Shown: positions 47,040-57,193, numbered from the stretch's first letter. The stretch: 64,000 nt of DNA from Gigaspora rosea (GCA_003550325.1 QKWP01002100.1:1-64000); one strand, 5' to 3'. A program made the numbers and translations. The notes: generated by a model not told the origin, from the sequence alone.

Positions 47040-47530
47040 GAATTTTAACTTACTTTTTCTATAAATTCTGAAGCATTTAAACTAGGTAACAATATGATAT
47101 TAACAACATAGCTTGTAATGCATGATTGTTTATAGCTATACTCAAATTTTTCAACTTTTCAGATACCATTTAGCCAAGTTCAAATAATACTTCAGATTTG
47201 TTTTCTCTAATTTTTTGCAAATTAGTTAGTTGATCAAATGGAATTCATTTAATAACCTTCTCGTAGTATGTTGCCTTTAGTTGAAGCTCTTTAATGCAAT
47301 TATTGATATTTTTATCTCCACTTGTTCAATTTTGAGTTGTTTTCTAAAGATTACATGCTTGATACCAACACAAAGAAGTGCTATACTGTTTGCAATATAT
47401 ACATTTTCCATAAAACTTATTTTTTTTAGAACTGAATTTATCTAAAATTACGATTATATATCCTGTGCTGTCTTTGGTTATTCCATATACTATGCTATTA
47501 TTTGATTGTATGTATTACTCAAACTTAAAA
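47040..47530 (-). pseudogene. Kinase fragment B2
   Basis: Mirror of module A2, but with more frame breaks: the Cys motif, DKDIDNCIKELQLK-like and TNLQKIRENKSEV parts are recognisable across frames. It is less intact than A2. Confidence 0.6.
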
Positions 47531-47699
47531 ATAAATTAATTACATGTATATATTATAATTTATTGATAAAGATTATAATTTTTAACTTACTTATTTATAA
47601 ATTCTAAGGTTCTTGTCTGAAAACTAGGCAATGTCTTGAGGTTAATACTATAGTCTGTAATGCGTGATCATCTATAATATCTTTTTCCAGTTCCAACTT

Positions 47700-48050
47700 T
47701 CAAATACCATCTAGCCATATTGCCATAAATAATACCTCAGATTCATGTTCTTTAATTTTTTGCAAATTAGTTAACTTATCAAATGGAATCCATTCAATGA
47801 CTTTATCATATTTTGTAGTTTTTAGCTGAATATTGTTAATGAAATTATCGATATCTTTATCTCCATTTGACCATTCTTCAGTTTCTTTTTGAGGATCGCA
47901 GGTTTGATACCAAACTGGAGAAGTGTTGTACTTTTTATATGTTTTATATATTCCGTATGCAATCTTCTTGGCTGTAAAAATAAAAAATATTAAAATACAA
48001 TTCGCATACGCAGCCAGACTTCTTTCAGCACACAATTTAAAAGTGTACAA
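47700..48050 (-). pseudogene. Kinase fragment B1
   Basis: Open for 116 codons: TFKLCAERSLA at the start is followed by a read-through of the intron, then KKIAYGIYKTYKKYNTSPVW, TCDPQKETEEWSNGDKDIDN, IEWIPFDKLTNLQKI and AIWLDGI. The glycine loop reads IKEHESEVLF as in A1. Two of the Cys of the CxxC motif have become Tyr. Confidence 0.75.
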
Positions 48051-48334
48051 ATTCTGTAAATATATTCTGCATTTTAGTTCAAACTCTAAAAAAAAAAAAT
48101 AAATGAGTACAGTTAAGGAAATCCTGTCATCGGGTTTTCAGTTATATTTTTAAACAGACTCAATATATTTGATTTATTAGTAATTGTGTCCATTACGAAA
48201 TATAATTGAAAGCCTGATGACATGTTTTCCCTTTATGCACTCAAATACAATCCTCCCTTTATATTTACTATATATCAGTGGGAGTGAAAAATGTTCGACT
48301 GTATCAATTATAGTGTATATTACTTGTTACATAC

Positions 48335-48512
48335 CAATTTCTACGAAAACATCCTGTACTTCATCACCTTTCTTTGCACTAGTTTCGAAAAATAACAACC
48401 CAGCTTCACGGGCATAAGCCTTAGCCTCTTCGGTTGGAACTTGTTTCTTCTCCACTTTCTTCATCTTCATAAGATTGGACGAAACTACAAGAGCAATAAC
48501 CATGTCCGGGTT
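48335..48512 (-). pseudogene. Rab5-like GTPase exon fragment, copy B
   Basis: Open exon: NPDMVIALV, then VSSNLMKMKKVEKKQVPTEE, AKAYAREAGLLFFETSAKKG and DEVQDVFVEIG, with a GTATGT donor directly after (48334). It is closer to Rab5 than copy A: KKGDEVQD is kept, and the donor is intact. The NKxD motif is replaced in both copies, so loss of GTP-binding specificity predates the duplication. No other Rab exons are found. Confidence 0.78.
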
Positions 48513-49110
48513 TGTTTTACATGCGTTTAGAGCTAGAAATGGCTTTCACCATGATTTTTAATTAGTAAAACATTGTGCTCTAAATAAGTTCTCCAGGCAA
48601 TTGATTTACATCAGACCAATCAAATGAATATCCTCCTATGAGTTTATACCTGTTACCAGATATGAACATACATTGTGAGAGAGAAAAATCAATCCAAAGA
48701 ACAAAAATGGGAGTTCTGGGTCAGAATTCTGTATATATTCAAAATAGGCCCCTTACCGTATAAACGCAAAGTGTATATTTTTTTACACTATATAGTATAA
48801 ACTCTCAGTTGTATACTACTTGTATACTATACCCAGGTATATGAAAGGGTTTAAACCGGGTCTTGTATATAGTAATATCAATACTAGGGTGGGTATAAAC
48901 GAGATTTAGTGTTGTTAACAAATAATGTAAATTGCCCATATCAGGTATTTGAATTGTGAGATAAGCTTTAATAAAAAAATTTTTTTATTATAAAAAAAAA
49001 AAAAGCTGCGCACCTGCATTACTAACTACTATCCCATGATATGAAAACCAAGTATATATTTTTGTATGGCCTTAACTTAATTGAATTTAAAAAAAATTTT
49101 TTTTAAATAA

Positions 49111-49640
49111 GGGGCATCCATAAATGACGTTATGTACCCCCTCATAGTAGCACTGGAACCCCCTCTACTATATAAAAAAATTTTTCAAAATCCGTATGTT
49201 TATATATAAAATTTTACAAAAACTTGAATATATTGTGACACAGTGATTCGATTTGGATGATTTAGGTACCATTCGATTCGTCTCAGTGAGACGAATCCAA
49301 TGATATCAAAATTATTTCATTTGGATTACTGGATCAATAGTTATTCACAAAAAACCATTGATTTTTTAGTAATTTTATAAGAAAACATAATAACCAATAG
49401 TATTTGGCCAATAAAAATTGATCCAGTAATCCAAATAAAATAAAACTGGTACCATTCGACTCCTCTCACTGAGACGAATCGAATGGTGCCAAAATCATTA
49501 AATTTGGACCACTGGTTCAATTTTAGCCAATTTTTTCTAAAAAAATTACGTTATATTTTTTTGATCCCCCCCTACTTATTGAGAAAAACGTTATTATTCG
49601 TCCAACCCCCCCTTGTATAACGTTATTTATGGATGCCCCC
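49111..49640. mobile_element. 530-bp PIF/Harbinger-type MITE, copy 2
   Basis: GGGGCATCCATAAATGACGT at the left and ACGTT-like ATTTATGGATGCCCCC at the right, flanked by TAA. It is the same family as 46502-47036, with the same internal GTCTCAGTGAGAC palindrome. It sits only about 40 bp outside the end of copy B. Confidence 0.88.
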
Positions 49641-49688
49641 TAAAGTAAAAAAATAAATAAAAAATAAAGTTATATTTTCTAACTTGTT

Positions 49689-49851
49689 TTTTTTTTAAAT
49701 ATTAAGATGAGACCTTGCTTTTATCTTTATTAAATTTAATAAAAACTTTTTACAATACTGAAAGAAATTTTATTTTTTTAAATCTAATACTAAAAATAAA
49801 AACTCAGGCATATATCTAAATAAATCTAAATACTTATCTGCGGCCTAAACC
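49689..49851 (-). mobile_element. Short retroelement (SINE-like), copy 2
   Basis: TATATTTTCTAACTTGTT is duplicated at 49671-49688 and 49852-49869. Sense orientation starts GGTTTAGGCCGCAGATAAGT and ends AATAAAGATAAAAGCAAGG..TCTCATCTTAATATTT plus A-run. Compare the copy at 44239-44400. Confidence 0.8.
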
Positions 49852-50052
49852 TATATTTTCTAACTTGTTCAATTAAATCCATCTACATTTTGTTAAAAAA
49901 TAATCAAATTGTGAAAATATTTGCAAGAGTTGCTTACTAAATTTCTCAAAGATTATAATTTCTGTATTGAATTGCCAAAGAAATTATAGATCAGAAAAAT
50001 ATTTGTTTTACAAAATCTTAAAAAAACATTAACAAGTTTCATTATAAATCAT

Positions 50053-50150
50053 ATGAGCGGATTTGATTCATATGATGATGGGTTGTTATATTGTACATTA
50101 CTAATGTACAATATAACAACCCATCATCATATAAATCAAATCCGCCTATA
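50053..50150. repeat. Near-perfect hairpin with ~46-bp arms
   Basis: GCGGATTTGATTCATATGAT..GGGTTGTTATATTGTACATTA is followed directly by its inverse around a centre near 50100. There is one short mismatch region (TTCATATG against CATATAAA). Confidence 0.9.
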
Positions 50151-50307
50151 TGTTGGTAAATTGAGTGTTTATTAAACGCATAAACATAATTAAAAATCAA
50201 CAATATAAAATTCAATTGCAAAGAAATGCTATTTGGGTTATATTGACCTTTGCAAGTTAAATAGCCCATAGGTCATGGGTCAAATTTTGTCTAATCTGGG
50301 TCAAATG

Positions 50308-50664
50308 AACCCACCAGGGGTCTAGACACTTTTGTAGTAATGTGACATGGTGCATGAGAATTAACCAATCGGAGAATGTAAATTTTGATCATCCTGGATT
50401 AGTTCGATATCAAAACAAACACATGTACAAGAAGAAAAAAAGTGAAAAAAGTGAAAAGACTCAAAAACTAGTGTTTAAATCAGCCTTAAAAACTATATAA
50501 AAATGTTTAGAACATGATTTTACATATAGATAGTAATCCTCTAAAACAATATCCATGAACTCTAACCCTAACCTTAACAATAAAGCCAAAAAGTTAATCT
50601 AAATATGCCACACCACATGATGGTCACGTTACTGCAAAAGTGTCTAGACTCCTGGTGGAGCCGG
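50308..50664. mobile_element. ~355-bp foldback MITE
   Basis: CACCAGGGGTCTAGACACTT and its complement at 50635-50655 are inverted, continuing through TTGTAGTAATGTGAC against GTCACGTTACTGCAA. GGGTCAAATGAACC lies outside both ends in the same orientation, possibly a duplicated target. The core has CTAACCCTAACCTTAAC. Confidence 0.75.
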
Positions 50665-50849
50665 GTCAAATGAACCAAAATAGGTCAAAATTTTGTTTAA
50701 TTATATTGATTTGCATACCAAATTACTAACCTATATATGTATTCAATTACAATTGATATAATAAAATTAGGGTAGCTGCGTGACTGCATCACACCAAAAC
50801 CAGGAATGATACATATAAGTTTATTTTAAATTTTCTAAAATAGAATATA

Positions 50850-51173
50850 CAGTATACCCTCTCAAATCTGATATGCAAATGGACATCTTTTGTATCAACT
50901 TTGAGAGGTTATTGGATTTAAGATACTAATAACCTAATAGTCACATGATTTTAGTTAAATATAATTGGCCAGGTTATATTTATACATATATATTCAGTTA
51001 CACAAAGTTGGATTTGAGCCAATCAAATCGATTAATATTATCTGATATCTTATAGATATCATATTTTGAGTATCGGTTATCAGATTTGAATTATAGAACC
51101 GTAGTGGATCAACGTTTTATCAGGTATAAAAAGTTATCGGTTTTGACAGGATCGGTTCTGAGAGGGTATACTG
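50850..51173. mobile_element. 324-bp pogo/mariner-like MITE
   Basis: CAGTATACCCTCTCAAATCT at the left and GAGAGGGTATACTG at the right are inverted and flanked by TA (50848-50849, 51174-51175). The CAGT..TATACCCTC start is typical of pogo-like Tc1/mariner elements. No coding sequence. Confidence 0.88.
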
Positions 51174-51499
51174 TATTATTTACATTATTTTGGTTTCTTT
51201 TTAGTGATGAATGTAGGTCATATAAGTACTATTTATATGCTAATTAGATCGATTAAGCTAAGTGATTTATTTGTTATAAAGAAAAAATCAAAATAAATCC
51301 GTTACTGGATGTTTCACATCTAATAACAGTGCATCTTTGAATTTAATGCGCTTGCAACCTGAGCCCCAGATTAGCACATTAAATTCAAAGCCAGATATTT
51401 TATTAATTGTCATATAAAAAACGATCACCCTGTGATCCTTCAGATCTTTTGCCTGCCAAATAAAACCGTTATTGCTGTATTGGTTGCTACGCATACATA

Positions 51500-51681
51500 C
51501 AGTCACACCTCCCTAAGTGCACACTCCCTAAGTGCACGGTATATGAAAAACTTCTCTAAACACCTCCCTTGGTCCCAAATAATATAACAATTACCCCTCT
51601 AAATGCACACCTCCTCTAAGTTCACATTTTGCCTTTTTTTCACTATGGTCCCGAGGGTGTGTACTTAAAGGGATGCGACTG
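51500..51681. mobile_element. 182-bp TA-flanked MITE (CAGTC ends)
   Basis: CAGTCACACCTCCCTAAGTG on the left and, read inward from the right, CAGTCGCATCCCTTTAAGTA, both followed by CACAC. TA flanks both sides. CACCTCC and AAGTGCACA words repeat inside each end. Probably mobilised by the same kind of transposase as 50850-51173. Confidence 0.85.
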
Positions 51682-51704
51682 TAATATAATTAATATTGTA
51701 ATAA

Positions 51705-51972
51705 GGCCGTTTGAATTTAAAGATTCGTTTAACGTCCCTTTTTTTCATATTTGCTTGAGGGGGGGGGGGGGGACAAACACTAAAATTAAACAGACCTAAA
51801 TTAGGTTCAAAATGTACCTGATTTGGGTTCATTTATACCCGTTTTTTTTTTTTTTTTTTTTTGTGATTTATTTATATTTTTTATACTCGTTTTTTATTGG
51901 CTTGTTTAATGTCGAGGGGAGCTCCATTGGTAGGGGGGAGGACGTTAAACGAATTTTTAAATTCAAACGGCC
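51705..51972. mobile_element. 268-bp PIF/Harbinger-like MITE with G-run
   Basis: GGCCGTTTGAATTTAAAGAT on the left is inverted at the right end. The TIR is about 35 bp (to AACGTCC). TAA flanks both sides (51702-51704, 51973-51975). The body holds an uninterrupted G run of about 15 near 51760 and a T run near 51842-51862. Confidence 0.88.
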
Positions 51973-52076
51973 TAACTTAATTTTCGAATGGGTTAAAAAC
52001 CTCATTATTATTGTGTACTAAATTATATTATTGGTTCTTTTGAAATAAAAATAAAAACAATCAACACATAATAAAT

Positions 52077-52302
52077 GTCGCAGCTGATGCTGAAAACGGC
52101 TGATGCTGAAATTTGGGATCTCGATTTGAAACTATAAGCCCTGCTAAAATCCACAAATACTCTTTAAATATCAAATGTACTCCCAAAGCTCACCCTAACC
52201 CTATAAGACAAAAACGAAAAAATCACCACAAAAAAATTTTAAAATTTCATATCAAATTAGGTCAAAATTTCAGCATCAGCCGTTTTCAGCATCAGCTGCA
52301 AC
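52077..52302. mobile_element. 226-bp MITE, copy 2 (GCTGATGCTGAA ends)
   Basis: Same family and orientation as 19327-19551. Ends GTCGCAGCTGATGCTGAAAA and inverse, with AATAAAT directly before and after (7-bp duplication). The core again has CACCCTAACCCTATAAGAC. Confidence 0.9.
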
Positions 52303-53805
52303 AATAAATAAATGAATCTACATCGTATTATTCACGCTTAGTTTGTAGATAATTATTTTACAGACAAGGTTATTTTAAGACGATTAATTCAATATATTGT
52401 ACGACAATTTTTTTATAAATTGTTCCTTTTAAACCTACAAATCAATAAACATTTTCAGCATTAAATATAAATAAAAAGCTTCGATAATAAATTATCGATT
52501 GGGCAATATATAGAATTATAATTATAGTATTAATTTTAGTAATAATTTTTGCGAGAGCACTAGAGTTTCAAGGTTTTTTTTATTATCTAAAATTTTCAGC
52601 GATTCGTTTTTTTTTTTTAGGTTAAGCATTCGGGTTTCGTCATTTTGAATTTGGGGTTCCTCCCGATTTGTTGACCTGGGTCATGATCCAGGCCAACATT
52701 TCTTAATCCGGGTCACTATTTTCTGACCCGGGTAATATCCATCCCTAGATAAATGTGAAAAAATTCACTATAAATGTAAAATGGTGAAATTGCTTTGTCT
52801 GTTGTGAAAGTAGTTATGCTTAATAATAATCTAATTATGATTATTTAACAAATTTATTAATGTAACACGGGCCCCGTCATGTCATGTGAAACTATAAATA
52901 ACACGTTTATTCCACCTCACCGGAGAAATCTATGAAATATCTCCCTAAAGATCATGTATATGCTACTGGGAAGATATTTCATTATTTCCATTATAAATAG
53001 TCTTTTATGTTGCTATTTAAATGACTGCTGAATAGATTAAAATTTTACGATTTTTTTTTTTTTTTTTGAAATTCTCAACCAATTTAAGTGAATTTAAAAT
53101 TTCAATGCAATTAATCAACTAGAATCTACTTTAACGTTAGTAGATTCCGAATTTAGCAAGATTTTATTTCGACGAATGTACAACATATATACCATATATA
53201 TAATAAGTAACAAAGAGAAAAAACATTTTACTAAATATAGAAAAAATATAGTACGTCGATGTAAAATAATTAGTCTTGTAATACGGTAGTTTTATTATTT
53301 ATTTATTCGTTATTCATGTATTTACGCGTTTGTATCACTTTCTTTAAAAAGGTGTCTATTTGAGAAAAATTTTTTATCTTGTTCATTTTATTCAAGCGGA
53401 AACATATTAATAATCGAACTAAAGTGGCTATATAATGGGAAAAAAAATTGATAAAGTAGAATAATATCTATATTTTTCACCTATCTGAAAATTGCTTTCT
53501 AATTTTCTTTGTGAGAAAATTTGGGTTGTATATATATTCATAGATGTACGTCAATCTGTTATGATAATGCATGTTTATTATTTTGTTATCTTTTTATTCT
53601 AGAAATTATTTAGAAAATTCTCACGGGATTTGCCAATCAAAGTCTTTTGCTTGTAGGCCTGAACAACCTTAATTAAACGAGTGGAAAATAACGACAAACA
53701 GATTTACGCAAAAGGTGTGACAAGATTAGGTTTCATCATCATATAAAATCATACAAGTAATAACATTCATTTAGAATAAACAATTTATTTTTTTTTATAA
53801 AAAAA
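52303..53805. promoter_or_regulatory. Gene-free; 5' flank of the BTB-TLDc gene
   Basis: 52660-52745 has GACCTGGGTCATGATCCAGG and GACCCGGGT words. The remainder is A/T-rich without features I can assign. The last part precedes the BTB-TLDc start codon at 53806. Confidence 0.4.
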
Positions 53806-55266
53806 ATGTATGAAAATTTTTCAGAGAATCTTTCAAATAATTACATTGGACTTCTTAATGACAAAGAGGATTATAATGTAATTATTGAAGTTGGTGAATC
53901 AACAAATACCAAGAAATTTCAAGTTCATTCTGCAATTTTGAAGTCTCGGTCAGCTTATTTTCGTAGAAAATTAGGCAACATAGGCAAAGATAATGATATA
54001 AAAACAATTTATTTAAACGATGTTTCTGCTCAGCAATTTGAAATTTTAATAAAGTAAGTTATATTATATTTTAATTCAAGAATAATAATTTTCAGATTAT
54101 TAACATAAAAATATTTGAATTAAAGGTATATTTACGGTGGAGTAGTTTTATTAGAAGATTATGATGGATTATTTATTTTTGAGCTCATGATTGTTGCTTA
54201 TAAATTTCTTCTTGAAGAATTAGCAAAATACCTTGAAACTTATTTGCTTAAAAACAGGATTTCTTGGTTACATCAACACTTTGGTTATATTTATCAAGAA
54301 ACTTTACAAAACAACAAACTTCAGAAATTACGAGAATGGTGTAATAATACTATAGCAAAGTATCCAAACCTAATTTTTGATTCGGATGATTTTAAATCTC
54401 TTCAAGAAAATGCACTGTCTTGGATTATTAAACAAGATAATTTAGCAGTAGAAGAATTAAAAGTTTGGAATTATGTTATTAAATGGGGAATTGCGCAAAA
54501 TTCCGAGTTACCATCTAATCCTAAAAATTGGACACAAGAAAATTTTAAAGCTTTGAAATTTTCCATAAAAAATTGTTTACCTTTTATAAGATACTTTAAA
54601 ATCTCTAATGATGGTATTGACAAATATGTAGGACCGTATAAACAAATATTTGAACAACAACTTTGGAATAATATAACGAACCGAGAACTTGAACCTTATC
54701 ATATTGATTCAAAACCAACCGAACCAATTTCAACAATCGTCGATAAAAAGCACATAGCTAAAATTGCTTCATGGATTGATAATAAAGTAGTTACATATGA
54801 TATAACTAAAAATCCTTATGAATTTAAATTACTTCTTCGTGGAAATAACGATGGATTCACACCTGATTCATTTTGGAAATTATGTGATCAACAAGAAAAT
54901 ACTGTTGTTATCATGAAGGTTAAAGGCACGAATGAAATTCTTGGTGGATACAATCCACTTAAATGGGATAAAAATCATAATGGTCAAATGAGATGTAATA
55001 AAAGCTTTATTTTCTCATTAAACAAATATTTTGTTGATGAATCCGTTTTAAGTCGCGTAAAAATACCAGAACATGCACTTTATGTTCATTCTACTTATGG
55101 GCCTACTTTTGTTGATCTTGGCATGTATAGCAATTTCAATCACGCTAAACAGTGTTTTTATCAACGACGCTCATATAGAAAATCCATTATAAACATAACT
55201 AGTAAAAATTTTTCAGTAGATGAATATGAAGTATTTAAAGTTATTAGAAAAGCGAAACGATTCTAA
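53806..55266 (+). CDS. BTB-BACK-TLDc domain protein
   Basis: Exon 1 (53806-54053) and exon 2 (54126-55266) joined over a 72-nt intron (GTAAGT..TTAAAG) give 462 residues. Residues about 16-120 form a BTB/POZ domain (DYNVIIEVGE, FQVHSAILKSRSAYFRRKL, then YIYGGVV across the splice). About 130-235 fit a BACK-like helical region (LREWCNNTIAKYPNLIFDS). About 287-460 are the TLDc domain (KHIAKIASWID, FKLLLRGNNDGFTPDSFWKL, CDQQENTVVIMKV, EILGGYNPLKW). Members serve as cullin-3 adaptors or stress-linked proteins in other organisms; the family is expanded in Rhizophagus, mostly of unknown role. The frame is intact and the start is the first ATG of the BTB exon. It shows no sign of decay, unlike its surroundings. 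Confidence 0.95.
54054..54125 (+). other. Intron of the BTB-TLDc gene (72 nt)
   Basis: GTAAGT donor and TTAAAG acceptor. The junction is in phase 2 and rebuilds the BTB motif LIKYIYGG; reading through meets TAA at once. Confidence 0.9.
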
Positions 55267-55722
55267 AAAAATTGATTATTTCACAGTTAGAATTATTTTG
55301 TAAAAATTTTAATGAATCTATTATCTAAAATACAGTATATTTTTTATGTACCGGTACTTTTTAGATTTTAGATTTTTAAATTTGTAAATATTTTAAATAC
55401 AGTATATATATATATATTAAAATAACTAATATAGCTATACATTTATATATTTTATTATTAAATTATATTGTTTAAAAATTTTATTTATATGTATATTATT
55501 AAATTAAGAATTTACAAAAATTACATACAATAATAAAAAAAACTTTATTTAAAATATAATAAAAAAGAATATAATTATAACTATATATCATAAATTTACC
55601 GTCAAATTTAAAATAATTACAATCGATCTAATTAACTTTAATTAATTAATCTTTAACTAACGTCGTCGTTATTTAATTATTATTAATTATAAATCGATTT
55701 CTAAAAAAAAATAAAAAAAGAG
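55267..55722. other. A/T-rich 3' flank, no gene
   Basis: Very A/T-rich; nothing recognisable. Confidence 0.5.
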
Positions 55723-55988
55723 CGTGAGTATTTGAAGTGACCAGTGCCTTATAAAGGACCTAAGAGTATGGCATGTCGACTATGGGTAGGTAACGGAAGG
55801 GTATCCTCGACACTCTAAAAGAGTTGCCTCAACCTCTAACTAGAGTATTCCCAGTGGGCAAACATTTATATCGGTCGGTGCCGCGCGTTTCGCCAGACTG
55901 GGGTATACTACCGCCATAGTAGTCTAGACCCTAGAAGCGATACTCCGTTATTTTATAACATAATTGAGATCAAATACTCTTACTCACC
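55723..55988. mobile_element. GC-rich 266-bp foldback of unknown type
   Basis: GTGAGTATTTGA at the left and TCAAATACTCTTACTCACC at the right are inverted. The interior is clearly less A/T-rich than the flanks, with GGTCGGTGCCGCGCGTTTCG and several short stems (TATGGGTAGG, GGGTATACTACC). It could be a structured RNA or a MITE. No family recognised. Confidence 0.5.
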
Positions 55989-56039
55989 TTAAACTTCAAT
56001 AACATCTCCAAATATCGTCGACGTTTATTCGAAAAAACA

Positions 56040-56300
56040 TTAAAATGAATAAAAAAAAGTAAAGTGGATATAAAAAATGGAGTAAAAAATGAAAGTGAAC
56101 GGTGAAGTAAAAGGCAAAAATAAAAGTAAAGTAAAAAGCGAAAGTGAAAATGAAAATATAATTATAGTGTATAGTAAAAATAAAAAGCGAAATGAAAAAT
56201 GTAAATAAAAACGAAAATAAATGTAAAGTGAAATAACAAGTGGAAATAAAAAGTGAATATAAAAAGTATAAAAAGTGAAAATGAAAAAAAGGATGCATTT
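56040..56300. repeat. Purine-rich low-complexity tract (AAAGTGAAA-like)
   Basis: Irregular AAAGTGAAAAT and AATAAAAGC units. The minus-strand open frames here (Phe/His/Tyr-rich) are only a product of this composition. Confidence 0.8.
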
Positions 56301-56303
56301 ATT

Positions 56304-56464
56304 AAAAAATCTATTGTTTTGAGATCTGCAACCACGTTAGAAATATACACGTATTGATAAAAATCTATTGTTTTGAGATCTGCAACCGCGTTAAAAATAT
56401 ACACGTATTGATTAAAAAACTATTGTTTTGAAATCTGCAACCACGTTAAAAATATACACGTGTT
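56304..56464. repeat. 54-bp tandem repeat, three copies
   Basis: CTATTGTTTTGAGATCTGCA recurs three times with ACGTT..AAATATACACGT following each, at a step of about 54 bp. Confidence 0.9.
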
Positions 56465-56574
56465 AGTTTTATTGATGGTGTAAATTATTTTGGCCAACAT
56501 TAAGAAATTATGCATTCAAAAAATGCCCGTTTATATTCGATAGTTTTTTACTATGATATACTTCTATTGTGGTA

Positions 56575-56785
56575 AATCAACTCATGGTCGAAATGCATCA
56601 GAATCCTGCTGGAAATGATCAATTTTGCCTAGGATCACTAAAAATTTTATTAATGAAATCGTAACCGTTCATTAAGTGAAAAGTCCCAGCTGATAATTTG
56701 CTATAGAACCTGTTAACCAAGGGCTAAATGCTGATCTAAATCCGACCAGGAATTTTGGGATTGCTCTGTAAAAAAATCAATTAAA
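56575..56785 (-). repeat. Inverted single copy of the 13.7-15.1 kb repeat
   Basis: Read on minus, GGTTCTATAGCAAATTATCA, GCTGGGACTTTTCACTTAAT, GATTTCATTAATAAAATTTT and TGATGCATTTCGACC follow the same order and spacing as the unit near 14640-14790 in the hAT element. Confidence 0.7.
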
Positions 56786-57193
56786 TAACCCAAACTAAGT
56801 CAGCAAAATATAAAATTTTGCAAAAATTTGACAGTTAAATACTTGATCAAGTCAAATCATTTATCAGATATACATGTATATATATATCTGGTCTTCGATC
56901 GTTTAATATCAAGTGTTTGTCAAATTTTTTGTTTGATTGTAGTTGTTTATAAAGTGTGAAGCGTTAGAGAATAATTTTTGTCAATATAACCAATAGACCA
57001 TATAATTTATTTAAAAATGCTTATTCAATTAATACAATTAATATTAGAACTTTCATAAAAAAAAAATAGAGAATAATTTTCTTGAAATAACTCTTATAAG
57101 AAATATGTGCAAAATTTAGATGAATCTTAAATGCTTAAAATCTATATGCGGAATCTGCGACGCGCAGATTGAAAATTCATTCAAGTAAAATTT

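Larger units (their letters stand above)
45899..49072 (-). mobile_element. Gene-capturing TIR element, copy B (inverted)
   Basis: The inverse of copy A, from GGCCATATAAATTTATATAA at 45899 to ..TTTTTGTATGGCC near 49071. It differs by a 535-bp PIF/Harbinger-type MITE (46502-47036) and small indels. Gene fragments keep the same order: Rab5 exon, then three kinase modules, all on the minus strand. Together with copy A it forms an inverted repeat with ~2.7-kb arms and a 4.3-kb spacer. Confidence 0.8.

Noticed and set aside
51288-51506. 72-codon minus-strand frame between two MITEs
   Set aside because: It overlaps a MITE end and has no recognisable domain; possible remnant but not supportable.
55996-56404. 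Phe/His/Tyr-rich membrane protein on the minus strand
   Set aside because: Entirely explained by the purine-rich low-complexity tract and the 54-bp repeats.
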